Source: Psococerastis gibbosa (Eukaryota > Arthropoda > Insecta > Psocodea > Psocidae). From it: a stretch of 64,000 nucleotides of DNA. The stretch covers positions 4,780,910 through 4,844,909 of the forward strand of contig OZ020491.1 of assembly GCA_963971405.1 (NCBI GenBank). The letters are read 5' to 3'. Under the pieces are notes generated by a model. It made no database searches. It saw nothing but the letters and a program-made list of their open reading frames with translations, and was not told where the DNA came from. The position numbers were made by a program, and so were the translations under genes. Below, piece by piece: positions 44,201 to 59,200 of the stretch (position 1 is its first letter; each line of letters opens with the position of its first letter).

Positions 44201-47200
44201 AGCACGTATGGAGGACTGTACAACTTGTATGGTGCTCTATTTTTCTCCTGCAAATAGAATGGAAAGCAGGTTTATAATGTGAAATAATAGTAATAATAAC
44301 TTGAATTTGTAGTAGAATAAATAAAAATGAAAAATTCATATATTGGCATGAATTGCAAGTCATGTATTGGCCATTTAAAAAATACAATGGTATTCTTGGC
44401 GTCGTTACAACTCTATTACGTCCAACAGAAACACAGAAACATATAATACATAAGATATAAACTCAACCGTTGTAGTTAAAATATAATATAAGTAGTGGTC
44501 AAAAAATTCAGGCACGGAGTAAGGGCGGTTCACACCAAGAAGCCTAATCACGCCCTTCCTAAATTGGGATGGTGTTTAAGTTGGAAGCCTTATGAGGCTG
44601 GGTAGGTGGTTATACAACCTCGCACCTAAGAGGTGGGGTGAATTTCCCATGGCGGCTGTATGGTATTGCTCCTGGTGTAAGTCACCCCCACTCCGTGTCT
44701 GATGGTGGTGAGTTTCTGCATTAAAAGCATATTTGTGCAAGTGCCTACGAGTATACGTCAGGGTCTCGAGTATAAACACTGATGCCAGAGGGAGGATATC
44801 GAGTTTCTCGAATAAGGGTCGACAAGACACTCGTTGATCCCATGTCCCAATCAGAGCTCTAATGGCACGCTTTTGGACTTAGAAAACCCGATACGCCGAT
44901 GACAGCGGTACGCCTCTGGATGGCTTGACCTACGTCCGGCCTGGTGAGTTGAACCTGCTGACGATCGTATAAAAACAAATAACGATCGTAGGACTGTCAT
45001 AAGTATCACATCCTTTAGCAGAAATGCTCCTGGATACATTTTTATATATGATGGAGTATGTGCCCGTCTATAACACCAATTATTGATTTGTCCAAAAACG
45101 GCAAAAATTTTGATAGCTGTACAATGGATATTTCCTACACAAAAAAACGAGAAGTGAGAGTGTATATTCGTTTTGCTCTCAACACATAACTTTAACTTTA
45201 AATTCCTCTGCACTTTCCCAACAGAAATCAAATTTAAGGCGCGCTTGAAGGATCCTTCAACACAAATGAAAAGTCAACGTAGGCTGTACCACCCTAAGAA
45301 CTACCATAAAAAAACTTACATCTTTGCTCTTCAAAAACAACTCCGTGCTAGCAGCCGTGCCAAACCCAGTTAGGCTCTTAATACTAGAAGAATGTACAAG
45401 CTGTCGCCGACACTGTGAGAACACGGAGAGAGCAAGCGCGCGCATATGATCATTATGCCGACGCGCCTCGCGCATGCGCCCCAGCTCCTGGATACTCTCG
45501 AGCGAGACGATTTGCACGACGAGGTTGGCGCGCACGTGGTCTGGCACGGCCGTCTGGACAGCGGCGAAGCAACGCAGGAGTGCCAGACAGGCCAGCCGCT
45601 GCTGCTGCGGGTCGTCGCGGCCCATCGTAAATGGGTCCACCAGGTAGATGACGATCGCCGGCGGGTCACTGTCATCGTCGTCGTGCGAGAGGTCCGAGAT
45701 AGAGGCTGCCACCCCGGGCAGAATGCCTTCCGAGTCACCTGCACCGAGAAAGACAGGAATTAAGCAGTGTTACACGTTTAGAAACGCATATCAGGATATA
45801 CTGTATGTATGTTATATAACCGTTGTGCTCATCCTAAAGTCAGGACACATAGAGTAGTGGTACGGACTCTGACTTTCACCCGAAAGATTATTGGCTTGAG
45901 TCTCACACTAGCTACATCTTCTGGCTCTAATTTTGCCGGCATTCCTAATTGAGTGTAGGAGAGGGCTTTATTGCCCTAACTCCGCTAGTTTAGCTCAGTA
46001 ATAGAACAGTCATTATTAACTTTAGTTATCCTTGCAAGTGATATTTAACAAAGGGTTAGTTCAATTAACATTGCCAGTTGTGTTAGTAGTCATTAGAGGC
46101 AGGGGTGACGAGTCAATTGTCCAGAAACCATCAGTCTTTCTCAGGACAAAGCCTGATAATGGGAGTAGCACCCACTCCCGAAACGTTGCCCACATCCCCT
46201 GACAACGGGCTCCGCCCTGATTATTCGATGACTACCTCTAATTACTACTAACAAACAACAACTTACCGATCTCAGGCTTTGGCGTAGTTGGAGCCCTATC
46301 ACTGACGCCATCCGAACTTCCAACACTGGCGGGGGCTTGCATAGGCGACGGTGCGGGGCGCTCCATCTTGATAGAGGCGCCTTCCGGTGGGTCCAGGAGT
46401 GTGCGGTCGAGATTGACCTGCGAGAGGTGGGGCGCTAAATGATGTTTACACGCCTGAGCGTAGAGCTTGAGGAGCGCAGTCTGCCCTGCGTCGCCCAGCT
46501 GCGAGAACCACTCTTCCACTGGCTCCTTCCCGAGCTTCGCAGCCGTGCCTCGCCCGACCCGCAACACGCCGTCCCGAAGAACTTTGGTAATTGGCGCGTG
46601 ACGGCCGAGTCTACAAACCTGCACAATAATTAAATAAATAATTAAACTATATCACCAGCCTCTGCGGTCCTATGTTGCAAACGTATACATAATATTTTCC
46701 CATGATGATGATGATGAGAAAAGAATTGTAACACAGCCTTCAGAATTCATTTTTTTAAATTAATTCATCCATAAAAAGAAGTACCTATTTAGCTCCCATT
46801 CCATAAGTACAGATCCATCTTCTACTCTTCGAGGCATTTGCTCCAATTTCATAAACTATATTTTTTAAATTATTATTTTTATAAATTCTCATTCAGGAAA
46901 TTCAGCTGTAACTGTGACGTAGCAACGGCATGTGGCAGTATTTCTACATAGACTCTGACGCAAAATTTTACAAGTCAACGTAGTGCGACAAAAGATGTTG
47001 ACTGCAGATGTTGACAAAACGCTTGGAAATCCTCTTTCAGATCAACCGCGGTCCATCAGCCCGGATTCTACTGCTTCATTACTCTGAGCCGAGAGTCTGG
47101 ACGCTGACAACATAAGCGCCTATTTATTGGAGAGAAACAGACACCATACATACCTCATAAGTGGAACTAAGTTCTTTAAAAAACGTCCGAACACTACACA

Positions 47201-50200
47201 ACACAAATTCATTCTCAGGCGCGACAACGATATACGCAACGTCCCGCGTGAACGAATACGGCTCGAGCAACAGTTTGTCCCAGTACTGGAGCGCGTACGG
47301 CGCCAACGACACCCAGTCCCGCTCGTAGCCGACGACGATAGCCGGAACGGGCTGCGGCTCGCACCGGTCATCGGTTCCTCGACCAGCCAGCCGGTGGAAT
47401 TGGCGCCAGGTGAGCGGGCCGGCCACCGTGTACGGCGCCTCCCACAGCCGCGTCGTGCACTTCTTCTGCACCGCCTCCTGCAGTATGGGCTGCAGCAGCT
47501 TCATCACGCGCACAATGTCCTGGTTGCATTGGGGCCCGCGCGCCCGTAGGAATGGCCAGCGATGCACTGATGCGGACTGCAACAAACAAAAAACAGTTTC
47601 TTTAAAAATTTCACTTCTTGTATTAGAATACCAAGTCCCGATACACACGGACCGTTTGCTTTCTGGTGACTAGCTGAGATATTTGTCCTTGCAGCAAATT
47701 GGTATATAGTTGGAGAACTAGAGTCAACTTCAGAAGATTTGAGAACAGAATCAGACATGTGGATACATTATATAGACCAATTCTGCGCATATCTTGGAGA
47801 GATCGTATCCGAAATGCCAAGGTTCTCAGGTAAATGGCTACAGAAGCAGAGTTGCTGCTGACTGCTAAGAAAAGGACACTGACATGTTCGGCAATTCGAT
47901 GAGGAACGAAAAATATCGCTTTCTGCATGTTATAATATTTAAGGGAAGAGAGAAGGACTGAGGGCTCCCGACAGAAGAAGAATATCCTAGTCTGAAAACG
48001 CCATTTCAGAGCAGTCGTCTCCAAGGTCAAAATTGCCATGATCATCGCAAATATTTACTAGAGGCACTTAAAGAAGAAGAAATATGCCAGCCGTCTAAAT
48101 CATTCGGCAAAGTACTAACCTTGTGCCTCGTATGAGACTCCTCCACCTTGCACACGGTCGCCTCCATAGCAAGCCGGCCCTGTTCCAACGCCAGCGCCGT
48201 CACATCATTACAATCCGACAACTCCAGCAAGTTCACCGAGCCGTACGCCGTTGGCACGACCGTTCTCGGTCGGGCCGCGCGGTGCACTGAGTTGCTTGCG
48301 CTTTGTACCACCACCAGCTGCTCTCGCAGTAGTTCGAGCACCGCGTGGGGCACCGGGTCGGCGCCCCGCGCGCCCCCTCCATCCTCCGCTACGCCCGTTA
48401 TCTCCAGCTCGTCCTCGTAGAAGAGCCCCGTGCGGTGTGACAGCCTGCGGTTGACTACGGCGCTGAAGCCGCAGTTGCAGCGGATGCCCTCTTCGTCGTG
48501 GTGCGCATGTGCGGGGTGCATGGGCGGGGACTCGGAGCCCGAGAGCATGTTGTTATAGGGGGGCGGTGCTGATGGAAAGGGCTCGGTAGGAGTTGCTTGG
48601 AGGTAGTACCTGGAAATGGATACAATTAGTATTAAGAAAAACTATACAGTATGCAACTGTCAGCAACACAATCTTCATAGCAGAATTAGTACTCATGAGT
48701 TGGACTCTAAGGATTGTTCACTTTGGGAAAGTGTTTGGACATGCCACAGGGGTTGTTTCCTTTAGGTCCAGCCTCAGATCACACCTCATGTCTCATACTA
48801 GGGAGGTTTCCATCATCGCTAGAAAGCCTCGGTAAGGAATACTGCCCGGCACTGTGATGTATTGGTAGACGACATTTCTTCTTTTAATGCCTATCGAGAA
48901 TTGGCTATCATCATGACTATTTGGACCTAGGAGACTGCTCCTCTGAAATGGGAAATCGTGCTCTTTTGCCGGGATACCTCAGTCCATCTATTTTTCCTGT
49001 CATTATAAAATGCAGTATTCCCAACCAAAACTTATAAGATATAAGCAAGCGGGTATTACAGGTATTTTGAGGGTATGGTAGGCTACTGCGATCTGCTACT
49101 GAAAGTCTGTGAGATATACTGTATGTATGTCAGTTTATCGCTTGTCTCACTAGTTGAGTGTTAGTGAGAGCTTAAGGGCTCGTCATCTAAGGGCCAACGC
49201 CACCAGCATGGCAGTTTTTTTTTTTTTTTTTTTTTTTTCAAATAAAGCCAGTAAAAATATCTATTTGTTTAAAAGTACACTTACCCAGCATCAGCGCCTC
49301 GAATATTTCCAACACACTTATTCCCGAAACTACACACACACAACGTACAACTATCAAAATTATGGTCCCGGAATATATTTAGAGCAGTGTCCGCGAGAAG
49401 TACATTGACAATCAGCGAGCTCGCCTCAGGCGCACGCGCCGTCACAGGCGTGGCAGCAGGCTCGATCGACGTCAGGTTCCGGTTCAGGTACGACGACGTC
49501 GACGTGGCAGGAGAGGGCAGGTCCGGGATCACGACCGCGGGGCTCGCCGGACTGGGTGGTGGCGGGCGCCGCGTTTGCGCGGGCTTTTCCTGCGGTGTCT
49601 GCAGCCACGACGGTTTATACACGCAGTTGGCAGGCAGCGAGATGGCGGGCTGTGATTGGCTGGGCAGGTTGTTTAGGGGCGCGTATTTGGACGAGCCAAC
49701 CATGCGGTACATGATCGGCGGGCGGAACACGAACGACCAGTCCTAAAGAAGCAGAAAATTTGCATCATTAGCTCATGGGTTCATGGCATCACCGGATTCA
49801 GTTTTTTCTTGATACCCTATTTCGGATATGTTCTAATGAGGTTAGAAAGAGGTCCTGATATTTTTGACAGCTCTATGATTTATACTAGTATTTCATGAGA
49901 TATTTATTGGATTTATAAGAAAAAAACAACAACAATATATATTTTATATACAGTATATGGGTTAATTGTAAGAGAAAGGCCCAAAATTCGCCCACTTTAA
50001 AAATAAAGACAATTTCCTTTCTTTCTATATGTTTCTTAAAAAGCCAATAGATAGATAGATAGTTTATGCAATAAGCTTCACTGCCTCTTTTTCTTCAATA
50101 CAACTACTAATATTGTTATGTTCTAATTTGAGGGAGAATATTCCCTTTTTCAGTTTAGCAGGCAAACGATTTTACTTTATAGTTTCTTGTCGATTACTTG

Positions 50201-53200
50201 ATTGCATAATTTAAGTGAAATATATTATTTATTTAACTTAATTTTGACTTCATTCCCTCTAACCTGCTCTTGCGTCTGTGCAAAATCAACAGTCCTGCAT
50301 TCAAGAGCCCGCCATAAGTTACGCTTCAATAATAATCATAAAGAACTCTTTCCCTCACCTCAATCTGCTCCTCGGGTGGGCTGCCCATGCTTGGATAGAT
50401 CTCTTGCTTAAACCGGGACAGTACCGGGCCATCGGTCGACTCGCCGGTAGGTCCGTCGCTCAGGTGGCCCGATGGCGAGGCGATGGGGTTGGGCTCCATC
50501 GAGGGCGGCGTTGGGAACATTTTGACGAGTTCCTCGGGGCGCAGGATGCCCACGTGAGGCGCCCCGCCCGAGCCTCGGGGAGGCTTCACCAGCAAAGGCG
50601 TTCCTCCCGCTGAAACAAAACAGATTAAGTCAAAAATTGAACCTCAGCAAATATTCTAATACGAGTTAATGAATTGATTTGGCCATGCTTCCAGTCACCC
50701 TTGTGAAATCATCATCAATAGCTATCTCCAGTGGCCCAGGTGTGATACGTGAGCCTCCTCTACTCCCTCCACATCTTATCATTCAACACTTCCTCTGGCA
50801 CCAGACACACTCTTCTGCGATCGTCGTTAATCTGGTTTTTCCATCTCTTCCTTGGTATTCCTTTCATTTTCCCCCAGCTATTTTTTCACACACCTGCAGT
50901 TATCCATTCGCTTTACGAGTCTCAACCAAGTAAAAAAACAAAAAAAATTGTTTCTTCCACCCCGAACTCTTTTCATCAGTTCATTTCTATGGCTGTGATG
51001 ATGAACGACATCTCATTGGGCGAAATCGGTTATTTTTAAGGCTTTTTCCTACTTACTTACTTACTTTTTCGTGTCCGAGGTAGAGACTCCTTGTTTCTGG
51101 TCTCAGCCAAACCGACGCCATCGTCGGTGCATTCACAAAAGAAGAGGAAGGTCTCGTCTCGGTGGTGAAAGGATTAGCCGCTAGATGTTTCCACTTAACG
51201 TTGCCCGGGGTGCGCCCGATCGGTTTTTTTTTCCTACTTTTAAATCTAGGAAGTTCAGGTTTGCAACATCCAATAATCAGAATCATGGAGCAAAATTTTT
51301 CGGTTAGCTTTTTTAAAAATAACTCCACGAAATCAAATTTTAATACTTAAGGTACTCACCACCATCGTCAGGTTTATTAGAATTAGGCGGCGTCGGCACA
51401 GTAACAGGTTCATCACTGGACGTGTCATCCGAGAATATTTGGTCAAGGTCGCTGTAGGAAGGCATTAGACCTTCTGCCGTGAACAGGTTACCTGGGTTCA
51501 CTTTCGCAGGTCCGTTGGCGTCCATCTTATTTCTGTCCTCTTCCTGCAAAATAGATGCCAAATCATGACACAAACAACAGACATGCCGATAACATACATG
51601 AAGCTCAGAAAGGTTCACCAGAACATACCGACAGAGGACAAGACGATATTGGAACAAAAATGAAGACATGATAGGTTGGTGGGGAAGAACCATTGCTGGG
51701 GAAGATAGCTGGAAGGAGACTACAATGACCAGCCATTGATAAACTCGTACCAGAAGTCAAAAAATATTTTTGGCGCGCTCGAATTTCCCGTATCTCCTCC
51801 ATAAAATTCAAACCTAAACCAGAACATTTTTTCCTCTTTCGTCTTCAAATTTCGACATTCCGGTTCTTCGCCCAGTCCTCTACCAGCCGAACTACGCCTG
51901 TACCAGAAAATAACAAAGATAAAGCAGCTACTACTCACACTCATATTGTTGATATCGTCGTCAAATTCATAGGGGTCGGACCGCTTGACGGACACGGGAC
52001 CCGACTCGGTCCCTCCGTCCAGCGCGTCGTCCGGCCGGCCTGGACCCTTGGCCTGCAGGGGTGGTGGCGTAGGTGCCCTGTTCGGTTGATGGCTCGCGTA
52101 CAGGTCTCCACTCACCTTCTTCCGCTCCTTACCTTCCGTTTTCATCTTCTTCACCGGGTGGTTCAACCTAAAAATTCGGTAAGTTAACATGTTTTTAATT
52201 CTAACCGTTCTATATGGTATGGAGGGATGGACATTGACCCAAGCTATAGAGAACAGAATCAGAAATGTGGATATACAGACGAATGCTGCGCATATCTTGG
52301 AGAGATCGTGTTCTAAATGCAGGAGCAGGCGCATGGATACAGAAGCGCAGTTGCTTCTGACGGTTAAGAAATGAATACTGACAAACATCTGCATGTTATA
52401 ATCCAAGGGAAGACAGAAGGATTGAGGGGTCCCGGCAGAACATGAACATGACAGTGGTTTGCCAAAAGCACGGTTTCCACCGACCTCTCATTGCAGAATG
52501 CAAATGACATTGACGGGAATTTTTGTTTTACTCTATGCCATAGTTAAAATTGATCAATGATCATAGAGTAAAATCACAAACAAACTAAAATTAAAAAAAT
52601 GGCGTCATGGGATCGGAAACCCCGCCTCGGTCTTGAATGTCTGCTACCACGGCAACGTATGTGCATTCTGCAATGGAGGTCGGTGGAAACCACGCCAAAG
52701 CAACAGTCAAAATTGCCAAGAAGATCGCCAATCATCGCTAGTAGAGGCTTATAAATAACAAAATAACAAAAATACTTGAATAAGATACAACTTCAGACAT
52801 TGGTACGATTTAGAATAAGTAAGAGTTCGATGTGAACCAGGGGATATGGTAATGGGGGCTTGACTCCAATGTATTTTTCAAAACAGTTTCTCAGGCTCTG
52901 CTGGAGCAATTGAATCTTACTTCCATGGTAGCTTCTACAATGTGTCCCTTTTTGCTTCAGGCGTAGTGATGATCTGTATTAACATTATAAGCTATAAGCA
53001 CAGCTATTAACCTATTTAATGGCTACTAGCAGCAATTACTATTATCGCATTCCATTGTACCACCCCTAAAGATATTTAACCAGTTATTAACTTCAAACTA
53101 GCAAACCCGGTTTAATGGCATTTACTTTGGCAAGCCCATAACCTCAGTCACCATTTCTTTCGCGGCTGAGCTCTGATAGCCTGCGTTTGTCACAAACACA

Positions 53201-56198
53201 AGATCTGAGAAGGGTGGGACTGAAACGGAAGGGTAGGAAGGAGTCTAGAAGGTTAAAAAAAAAAAAAAAAAAAAAAAAAATCAAGGAGAGTCGAATAAAT
53301 ATTTTGAAAAACATGACGAAAGAGACAATATAACACAATTAATTACACTAACTTTTATTCTATATTGGCAAAATCGTGCTTTGGAGTCCTCTTAGATATA
53401 AATTTGATAGGCCACAATAGATTTGGTCAACGTTTATTTAGAAAATTCGATAAAGCTCAGTAAATTCTAGTGTAAGTTACCAGCTTCTATCTTACAAAGA
53501 GATACTGGTACCAAAGAGAGCGTTGAATAATAAGAACGGGACAGACAGGAGGGAGTGGAGGAGGCTCACATATCACACACAAACAACTGGACATGATCAT
53601 TGTTGATAATGAAAATGCGTATCATCAAAAGAGGTCTTTAAAGAACGATTCAACTGATGATGTGGACCATGGGACGAGGAATTAATTAATGTCTCCAAAT
53701 ATGTTCTCCTTTCGTCATAGTTTCCAAAATGTCAAAATGTGGAAAGGTTCTTCTTAATACTGCTCATTTACCAAGAACCCCTCATTCGGAACGTACCAGG
53801 CATCGAGGGAGGAGTAGTCATAGAGTAGCTCGGAGGGCTGGTGTTCCTCGTCGTTAAGCGCCGCCTCGTAGTCTCGCGACACGAGGATCGGCCTCTTGAG
53901 CAGGGGATACGTCGTGGCGCCAGACGCGGCCCCACCAGTTCCCACACTCGCTACCAGGTCCGTCGGCTTGTGGTCCACGCTGCTCGCCGACGGGTAAGGG
54001 CTAAATGCTGGGTTCGCCGATGAGACCGACTTTGGATTGGGCACCTGCAAATGAAACGTGACATAATTAGCCATACTTGATATGGTACCCAGAAGTAACT
54101 TACTTCTACTGAGGTTAGCTGGTAGATTAGCCTTCAGGGGCTAAATGTTTCAAGGCGTCCCATAAGGGATAGATTGAGGGCTCATCGAACACCCTGATTA
54201 CTTCACAGCTACATCTCATATCACAGTTTATACCAGACAAGCTAAATGGGCGTAAGTCGACGTTGATGATCCTTGTTCCTTGCAGAACCAAAAACGAAGA
54301 TCCATTGAGACCCATCGAGCACCCCGCATTCCTTCCCCAAGAAGACGCCGGTCACCCTCATCCCCCAAGCCAACCCCCCCTTCAGCTTCCCATTCCTCAA
54401 GAATGGCTTGGTCAAAACATTCAAGTTCAAGAGCAGCAGATGTGACGCTGCTTCCTTGTCCAACAGGCATTGTCAGCCATTGTCAGTCGACGCTGGCTTC
54501 GTCTTCCATGACATGTGTCCCAAAGTATTCCAGACGTCTCCACATCTGAAGAATAGATGTGGCGGTGTATCTTCTTCTTTCCCGTAGTGCATACATTATG
54601 TACCTTCTTCAGTACTACAGATATTAGCTGTACGCAAGGAGGTAGGGAGCATTCTATGAGAATCTCACTAAGACGTATGTAACATACCTCGGGGGTAGGG
54701 GCAGGCGTGTTCTTATCGGCTGGCGTAGCGGGCTGCGTCGCAGGCGGGTGCGGACTTAACGTGGGCATTGTCGGGTCCGCGGTCGGCAAACTCGCTGGCT
54801 GTGAGTGTGGATTGGGCAGCGGGCTGGGCGCCGCCGAAGCCGGCGACCCGACCGACGGTACCGGTAGCTCGGAGCTTGTCGCCGTGCCACCCGGATTCGG
54901 CGTCATGGACTGGGCGCGGGGGTACGACGGCACGCTGGCTGGAGCTGGCACCGCGGATCTGCAGCAAAACGGTCACAACAAACAGAAATTAGTATGGGCA
55001 CTGCCAGGTAAAGACCTACACCAGAATGGTTTTTTGTTGAATTCAGACGCACCCTAGATTTTCTGATTCGCCTGGGTATTTTTTATTTATTATTTTTTTA
55101 TTTTTATTTTAAATCAAAGGTTAATCCCATACAAACAATTCAATGAATGTATCCGATTGACCTCTTCAGTCGCCTCACTAAGTTACCTAATAGGTACTTG
55201 TGTCGAGTAACGACACGTCTCCGATCGCATGGCGTGTAGAGACGTACAAGCACGCTACCACCTGGTAGTAAATCGGGTAATTAGATAAGGGAAGAAATGA
55301 AAACTAGTAAGGATTCTCTTTCTTCACCAAAATTCACACCGTAAAGAGCCCACGACGAGTGCCTGCCTCTTTACACATCACTTTCGGCACAAATATTTTG
55401 CCAAAATGAAATTAGGACTTTCAATACTATTGTTGACTGAAAAAAAAAACTCCGGACCAAACCCAGTTCATTTAGTGGTTATTCCACTGAAACGGGTAAC
55501 TCTTAAACGGACCTTTAGGTGGAATAGCAAAGAATCAATATTTTACCCCTCCATCGCCTCTCAAGGAAGCCACAGACAGTTTTTCCCGAATCTTTCAGTT
55601 TTACTTCAGTCATAATTTGTTTCGACTTTAAACCGGGTTGATGATAATCTGTATAATCTGATATAATGATAATCTAATAAAATGATGACAAACTCAAAAT
55701 TTATCATTCCCCTTCACCATATTCTCCCTTATAAAGGGATCGCTGAGTTATCAACGTATTGCAATAGTGAGTTTAACACCAATTGCAGATATCGCTCGTC
55801 TAATGTATTGCCTATAATTATATTATACTGTATATATTGCATACCTTCATATTATGAAAGCGTTAAACATGCGTTTATCAACATTACATCACACACAACA
55901 ACAAGCATTTCTAATTACAAAATACTACATTACATTAAGCAATCAGACATACACACAACCTCAGAATGAAACCTAGAAAAAAAAAAAAAAAAGCCATACC
56001 ATGAAGTAATACGCAAATTATGGCAAAACCCTGTAGCATACATGTCAATTTGGTCGAGCTGAGATGATTCCGATTGATAATCACACTCTTAAGTCCCACT
56101 GTAAGCTTACTACGCCGTTTAGTGTTAACTTATTCTTGGGGTTAATAAACAGAACAATTTTGAATAGCACTTTCCTTCGTAAAATTATCTGTAAACGG

Positions 56199-56237
<39 letters not shown>

Positions 56238-59200
56238 GGGGTACAGGTGTTACCTGTGTGCACTTAAGCCTATTGGGCCTATTGTGCCCCCTACAACAAA
56301 GAATCTACATATCTACATCAGTTCCTCGAGGCCTATTTCCCTCAGGAGAGCCAGGACCTTGAGGGGATTTAGAAGTGGTAGGTCTTTTACATGTAATTGC
56401 AAGTTTCCCAAGCATGCTGCTCTTCTACGTGCGATTGCATCGCAGTGAAGGAGGATATGCTCGGGGTCCTCCGCTCCTTCGTTACAGAATCTGCATGCTC
56501 TAGACTCTCTGACACCTATGTTGGTCAGATGTCCATTCAAGTTGCAATGCCCAGAGAGGAATCCTGTGATCACACGCAGATGTCTCCTGTTCATATTAAT
56601 GCATACTTGGGCTCTTTTGCGCTGGTGGCTTCCCAGGAGCATTTTGGCTTGCCGAAGGCCCGGCAATGAGGTCCAGTATTCAGCCACTTTCAGGTTCTCC
56701 CTGCCTGTAAACGGCATAGTGGGGCTGCAGTGGGGTTGCCCTACACACCATTACTCCATGCAATTTACAATCAGTCACAATACATAATATTATTATGCAT
56801 GCAAAACTGCTATGATTATTTAGACTCTAAGAACTTCATTTCTCCTGTTTGTCTAGGCCACTAGTCTAGGTCTTCTTATGGCAAACGACCCGCCACCGAT
56901 ATGCCAACATGTAACATACACATTGCACCACCTGACTGACGAGAAGGTCATACCTCAAGCCAACCCACCTCTGCGGAATTTTTAAAAAATATTCTTTCAA
57001 CAAATCAACTCTATTCATAATTTAGCTCTAGCATTAAGATAACACATAGTATTACAGGAAGCGTAGTTTTTTTTTTTTGCATATTCTGAATCCCTGATAG
57101 CATTAGGCGCAGGCTGTAGTCAAAGCAGATTCCGCATACGAAGCAGTGATACATACACTCATAGCCACCCTTGGAACGCAGCTAAGCCATATTACAAGAA
57201 GATCACACAGCGTGTAATAAAGCCCCACCGCAGCAAACTCAATTTACAGTACATTCATAATGAAGGACCGTAAGTTGAGTTCACCAAAGCAATTAACCAC
57301 ACCGTAATCTTCTTATATTGTAGCATTTCACCAGTGCATTTGAGGGAACATAAACAAAGTCGCGATGTAATATGCAAAGCACCCCCGATAGCACACAACA
57401 CGTACTGCCGACGCAGGTAAGAAAGTTTTACTCTGAATTTGGACTTGGTTTTACAGTGCTGCATAATAGTACATTTTTACTATTTAGGCGCTTATTCCTC
57501 CGACGTCAATAGTTCACTATTGACGTGTTTGACGTGGTAGCAGACATTAAAGACAGTGTAAAAATGCCTGCTACCACGTCAATATCAGAAATATTTTGAC
57601 TATTGACGCCAGTCGAATAAGCGCCTTACTACAGTGTTGAAAAACCAAGTCCCAATTCAAGGAGAAACTTTCTTTAACTTGCGTCTACAATATGGGAGAC
57701 ACCAACGACATGTAGTGAAATAGACAGCACCGATCAGCTACTCTGGCGAAACAGCGACTATTTACTGCATTACAACTCGTTGAAATAATATAAGGCGACA
57801 GCCGGGGAAAGCCAGATTGACATCTTACATTGATTGATGCTGACACAGCTACCTGAGTTTAGGAAAGGTGTAACCTGAGGGGCCCAATATGAAAAATCAG
57901 GTTAAAATAGGAGGCGAATCGGGTTACAATAAGCCAAAGGAAACGTTTCCAGGTTGAGGGTTCCAACATAAACAAATAAGGCAAATGAAAATCAAATAAA
58001 CAATTCAAGAGGCAGGGCTACCAACAGATAGCTTGATTTTGACTGCATTGGGTTTATGGCGAGAATCACCCGCTTAGACTAGGAAACGACCCGTAGTCGC
58101 TTCACTGCATGCACATGTGGATGGCAGTTCAGCTAGCCTGGTTTAATGAAGTGAGAGGTTTCCATTGGTAAATCAAGATGGCGGCTAATTCATAGGGCGT
58201 ATGTAAGTCTATCAATCAATATACAATACATCTGATTTCCCTCTCTGGGCTGCCGGCTCGCCCCAGGCTGGACATGTCACGTGGTACGAACCTCCTCTTG
58301 CGCGCCGGCCGACGACAGGGTCGCCGGTGGAACGGCAGCCGCCGGACCCTCTCCTCCCCACTACCCACACCCCTCCAGCTACCTGATCCCTGCCTCAACC
58401 TGCAAAACCGGATACAGACCGTTTGGACACACATCTGAGTCAATCATGAATAGGGTGAAAAAAAACGGGGTCCAAACAATCCTCAAAATAAAATTAAAAT
58501 TAGTTAAAAAAAATAACACCAGTATTCATGCGTCACCATCATCCTTCTTATCATACAAATTAGTGCCCCATCCGCACCCAATTAAGGGCAAATGGACCCC
58601 CGCATTTTCCGTACTTTTTTTGAAGTCAAAATTTCCCATAAAATATCAATGAGATGTCATAAAGCAGAAGAAATGCTCCTCTTCATTTTGATGTGTAGCA
58701 TGTGGCAGTTAGTACCACCAAACGGCCACAGTTTTAGAGCTCTTGCGACCCGCAATCCTCAGTAACCGTTATTTTTTACAAATCAAGTTCAATAACCGTT
58801 GCCGATCGGTGTTCACTGTCACTGCAACATAATTTACATCAAAGCGTAGAGTTTGACACCTCATTTATACTCAACGATCGATATTTCATGAAAAATTTGA
58901 CTGCGCAAAAATGCAAATGAAAGGCTCCATTTGCCCACAAATTTAATTCAGATTTTTTAGCCTATCCCAATACAGTATTCGCAGAGACAAGAAGTGACGT
59001 TAACTCCAAGTAAAACTAGACCTTTCCGCTGACTTTTTGATGAAGAATGGTGGTGGACTGTCACTATCATGCGTTTCAACCACTAAGTCATGCCACAAAG
59101 TCATCTAACACCCAATTTACCGCTTAATTTCACAGTAAACTAAGAGTTAAATGGTGATTAACTACTAGAAAGTGGCTGCTCATATGGCTGAGTAAGGGTC

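Larger units (their letters stand above)
45739..46266 (-). other. MED13 intron 13 with SINE-A
   Basis: Contains SINE-A copy 3 (45849-46018) and the CTCCCGAAACGT dispersed repeat (46045-46225). Confidence 0.7.
52168..53796 (-). other. MED13 intron 6 with LINE fragments and a nested foldback
   Basis: Holds the RTE-like fragment at 52189-52755, which is split by an FB-G foldback, and a second LINE tail at 53490. An A-run lies near 53252-53280. The rest shows nothing. Confidence 0.6.
54959..58291 (-). other. MED13 intron 4 with several mobile elements
   Basis: Contains SINE-B (55078), a LINE with target duplication (56201) and an FB-G-like foldback (57485). An undetected small exon here cannot be excluded, because the exon 4 donor is weak. 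Confidence 0.6.

Noticed and set aside
45415..45763. Plus-strand frames opposite MED13 exon 14
   Set aside because: They are complements of the conserved exon and arise from its GC-rich codon use.
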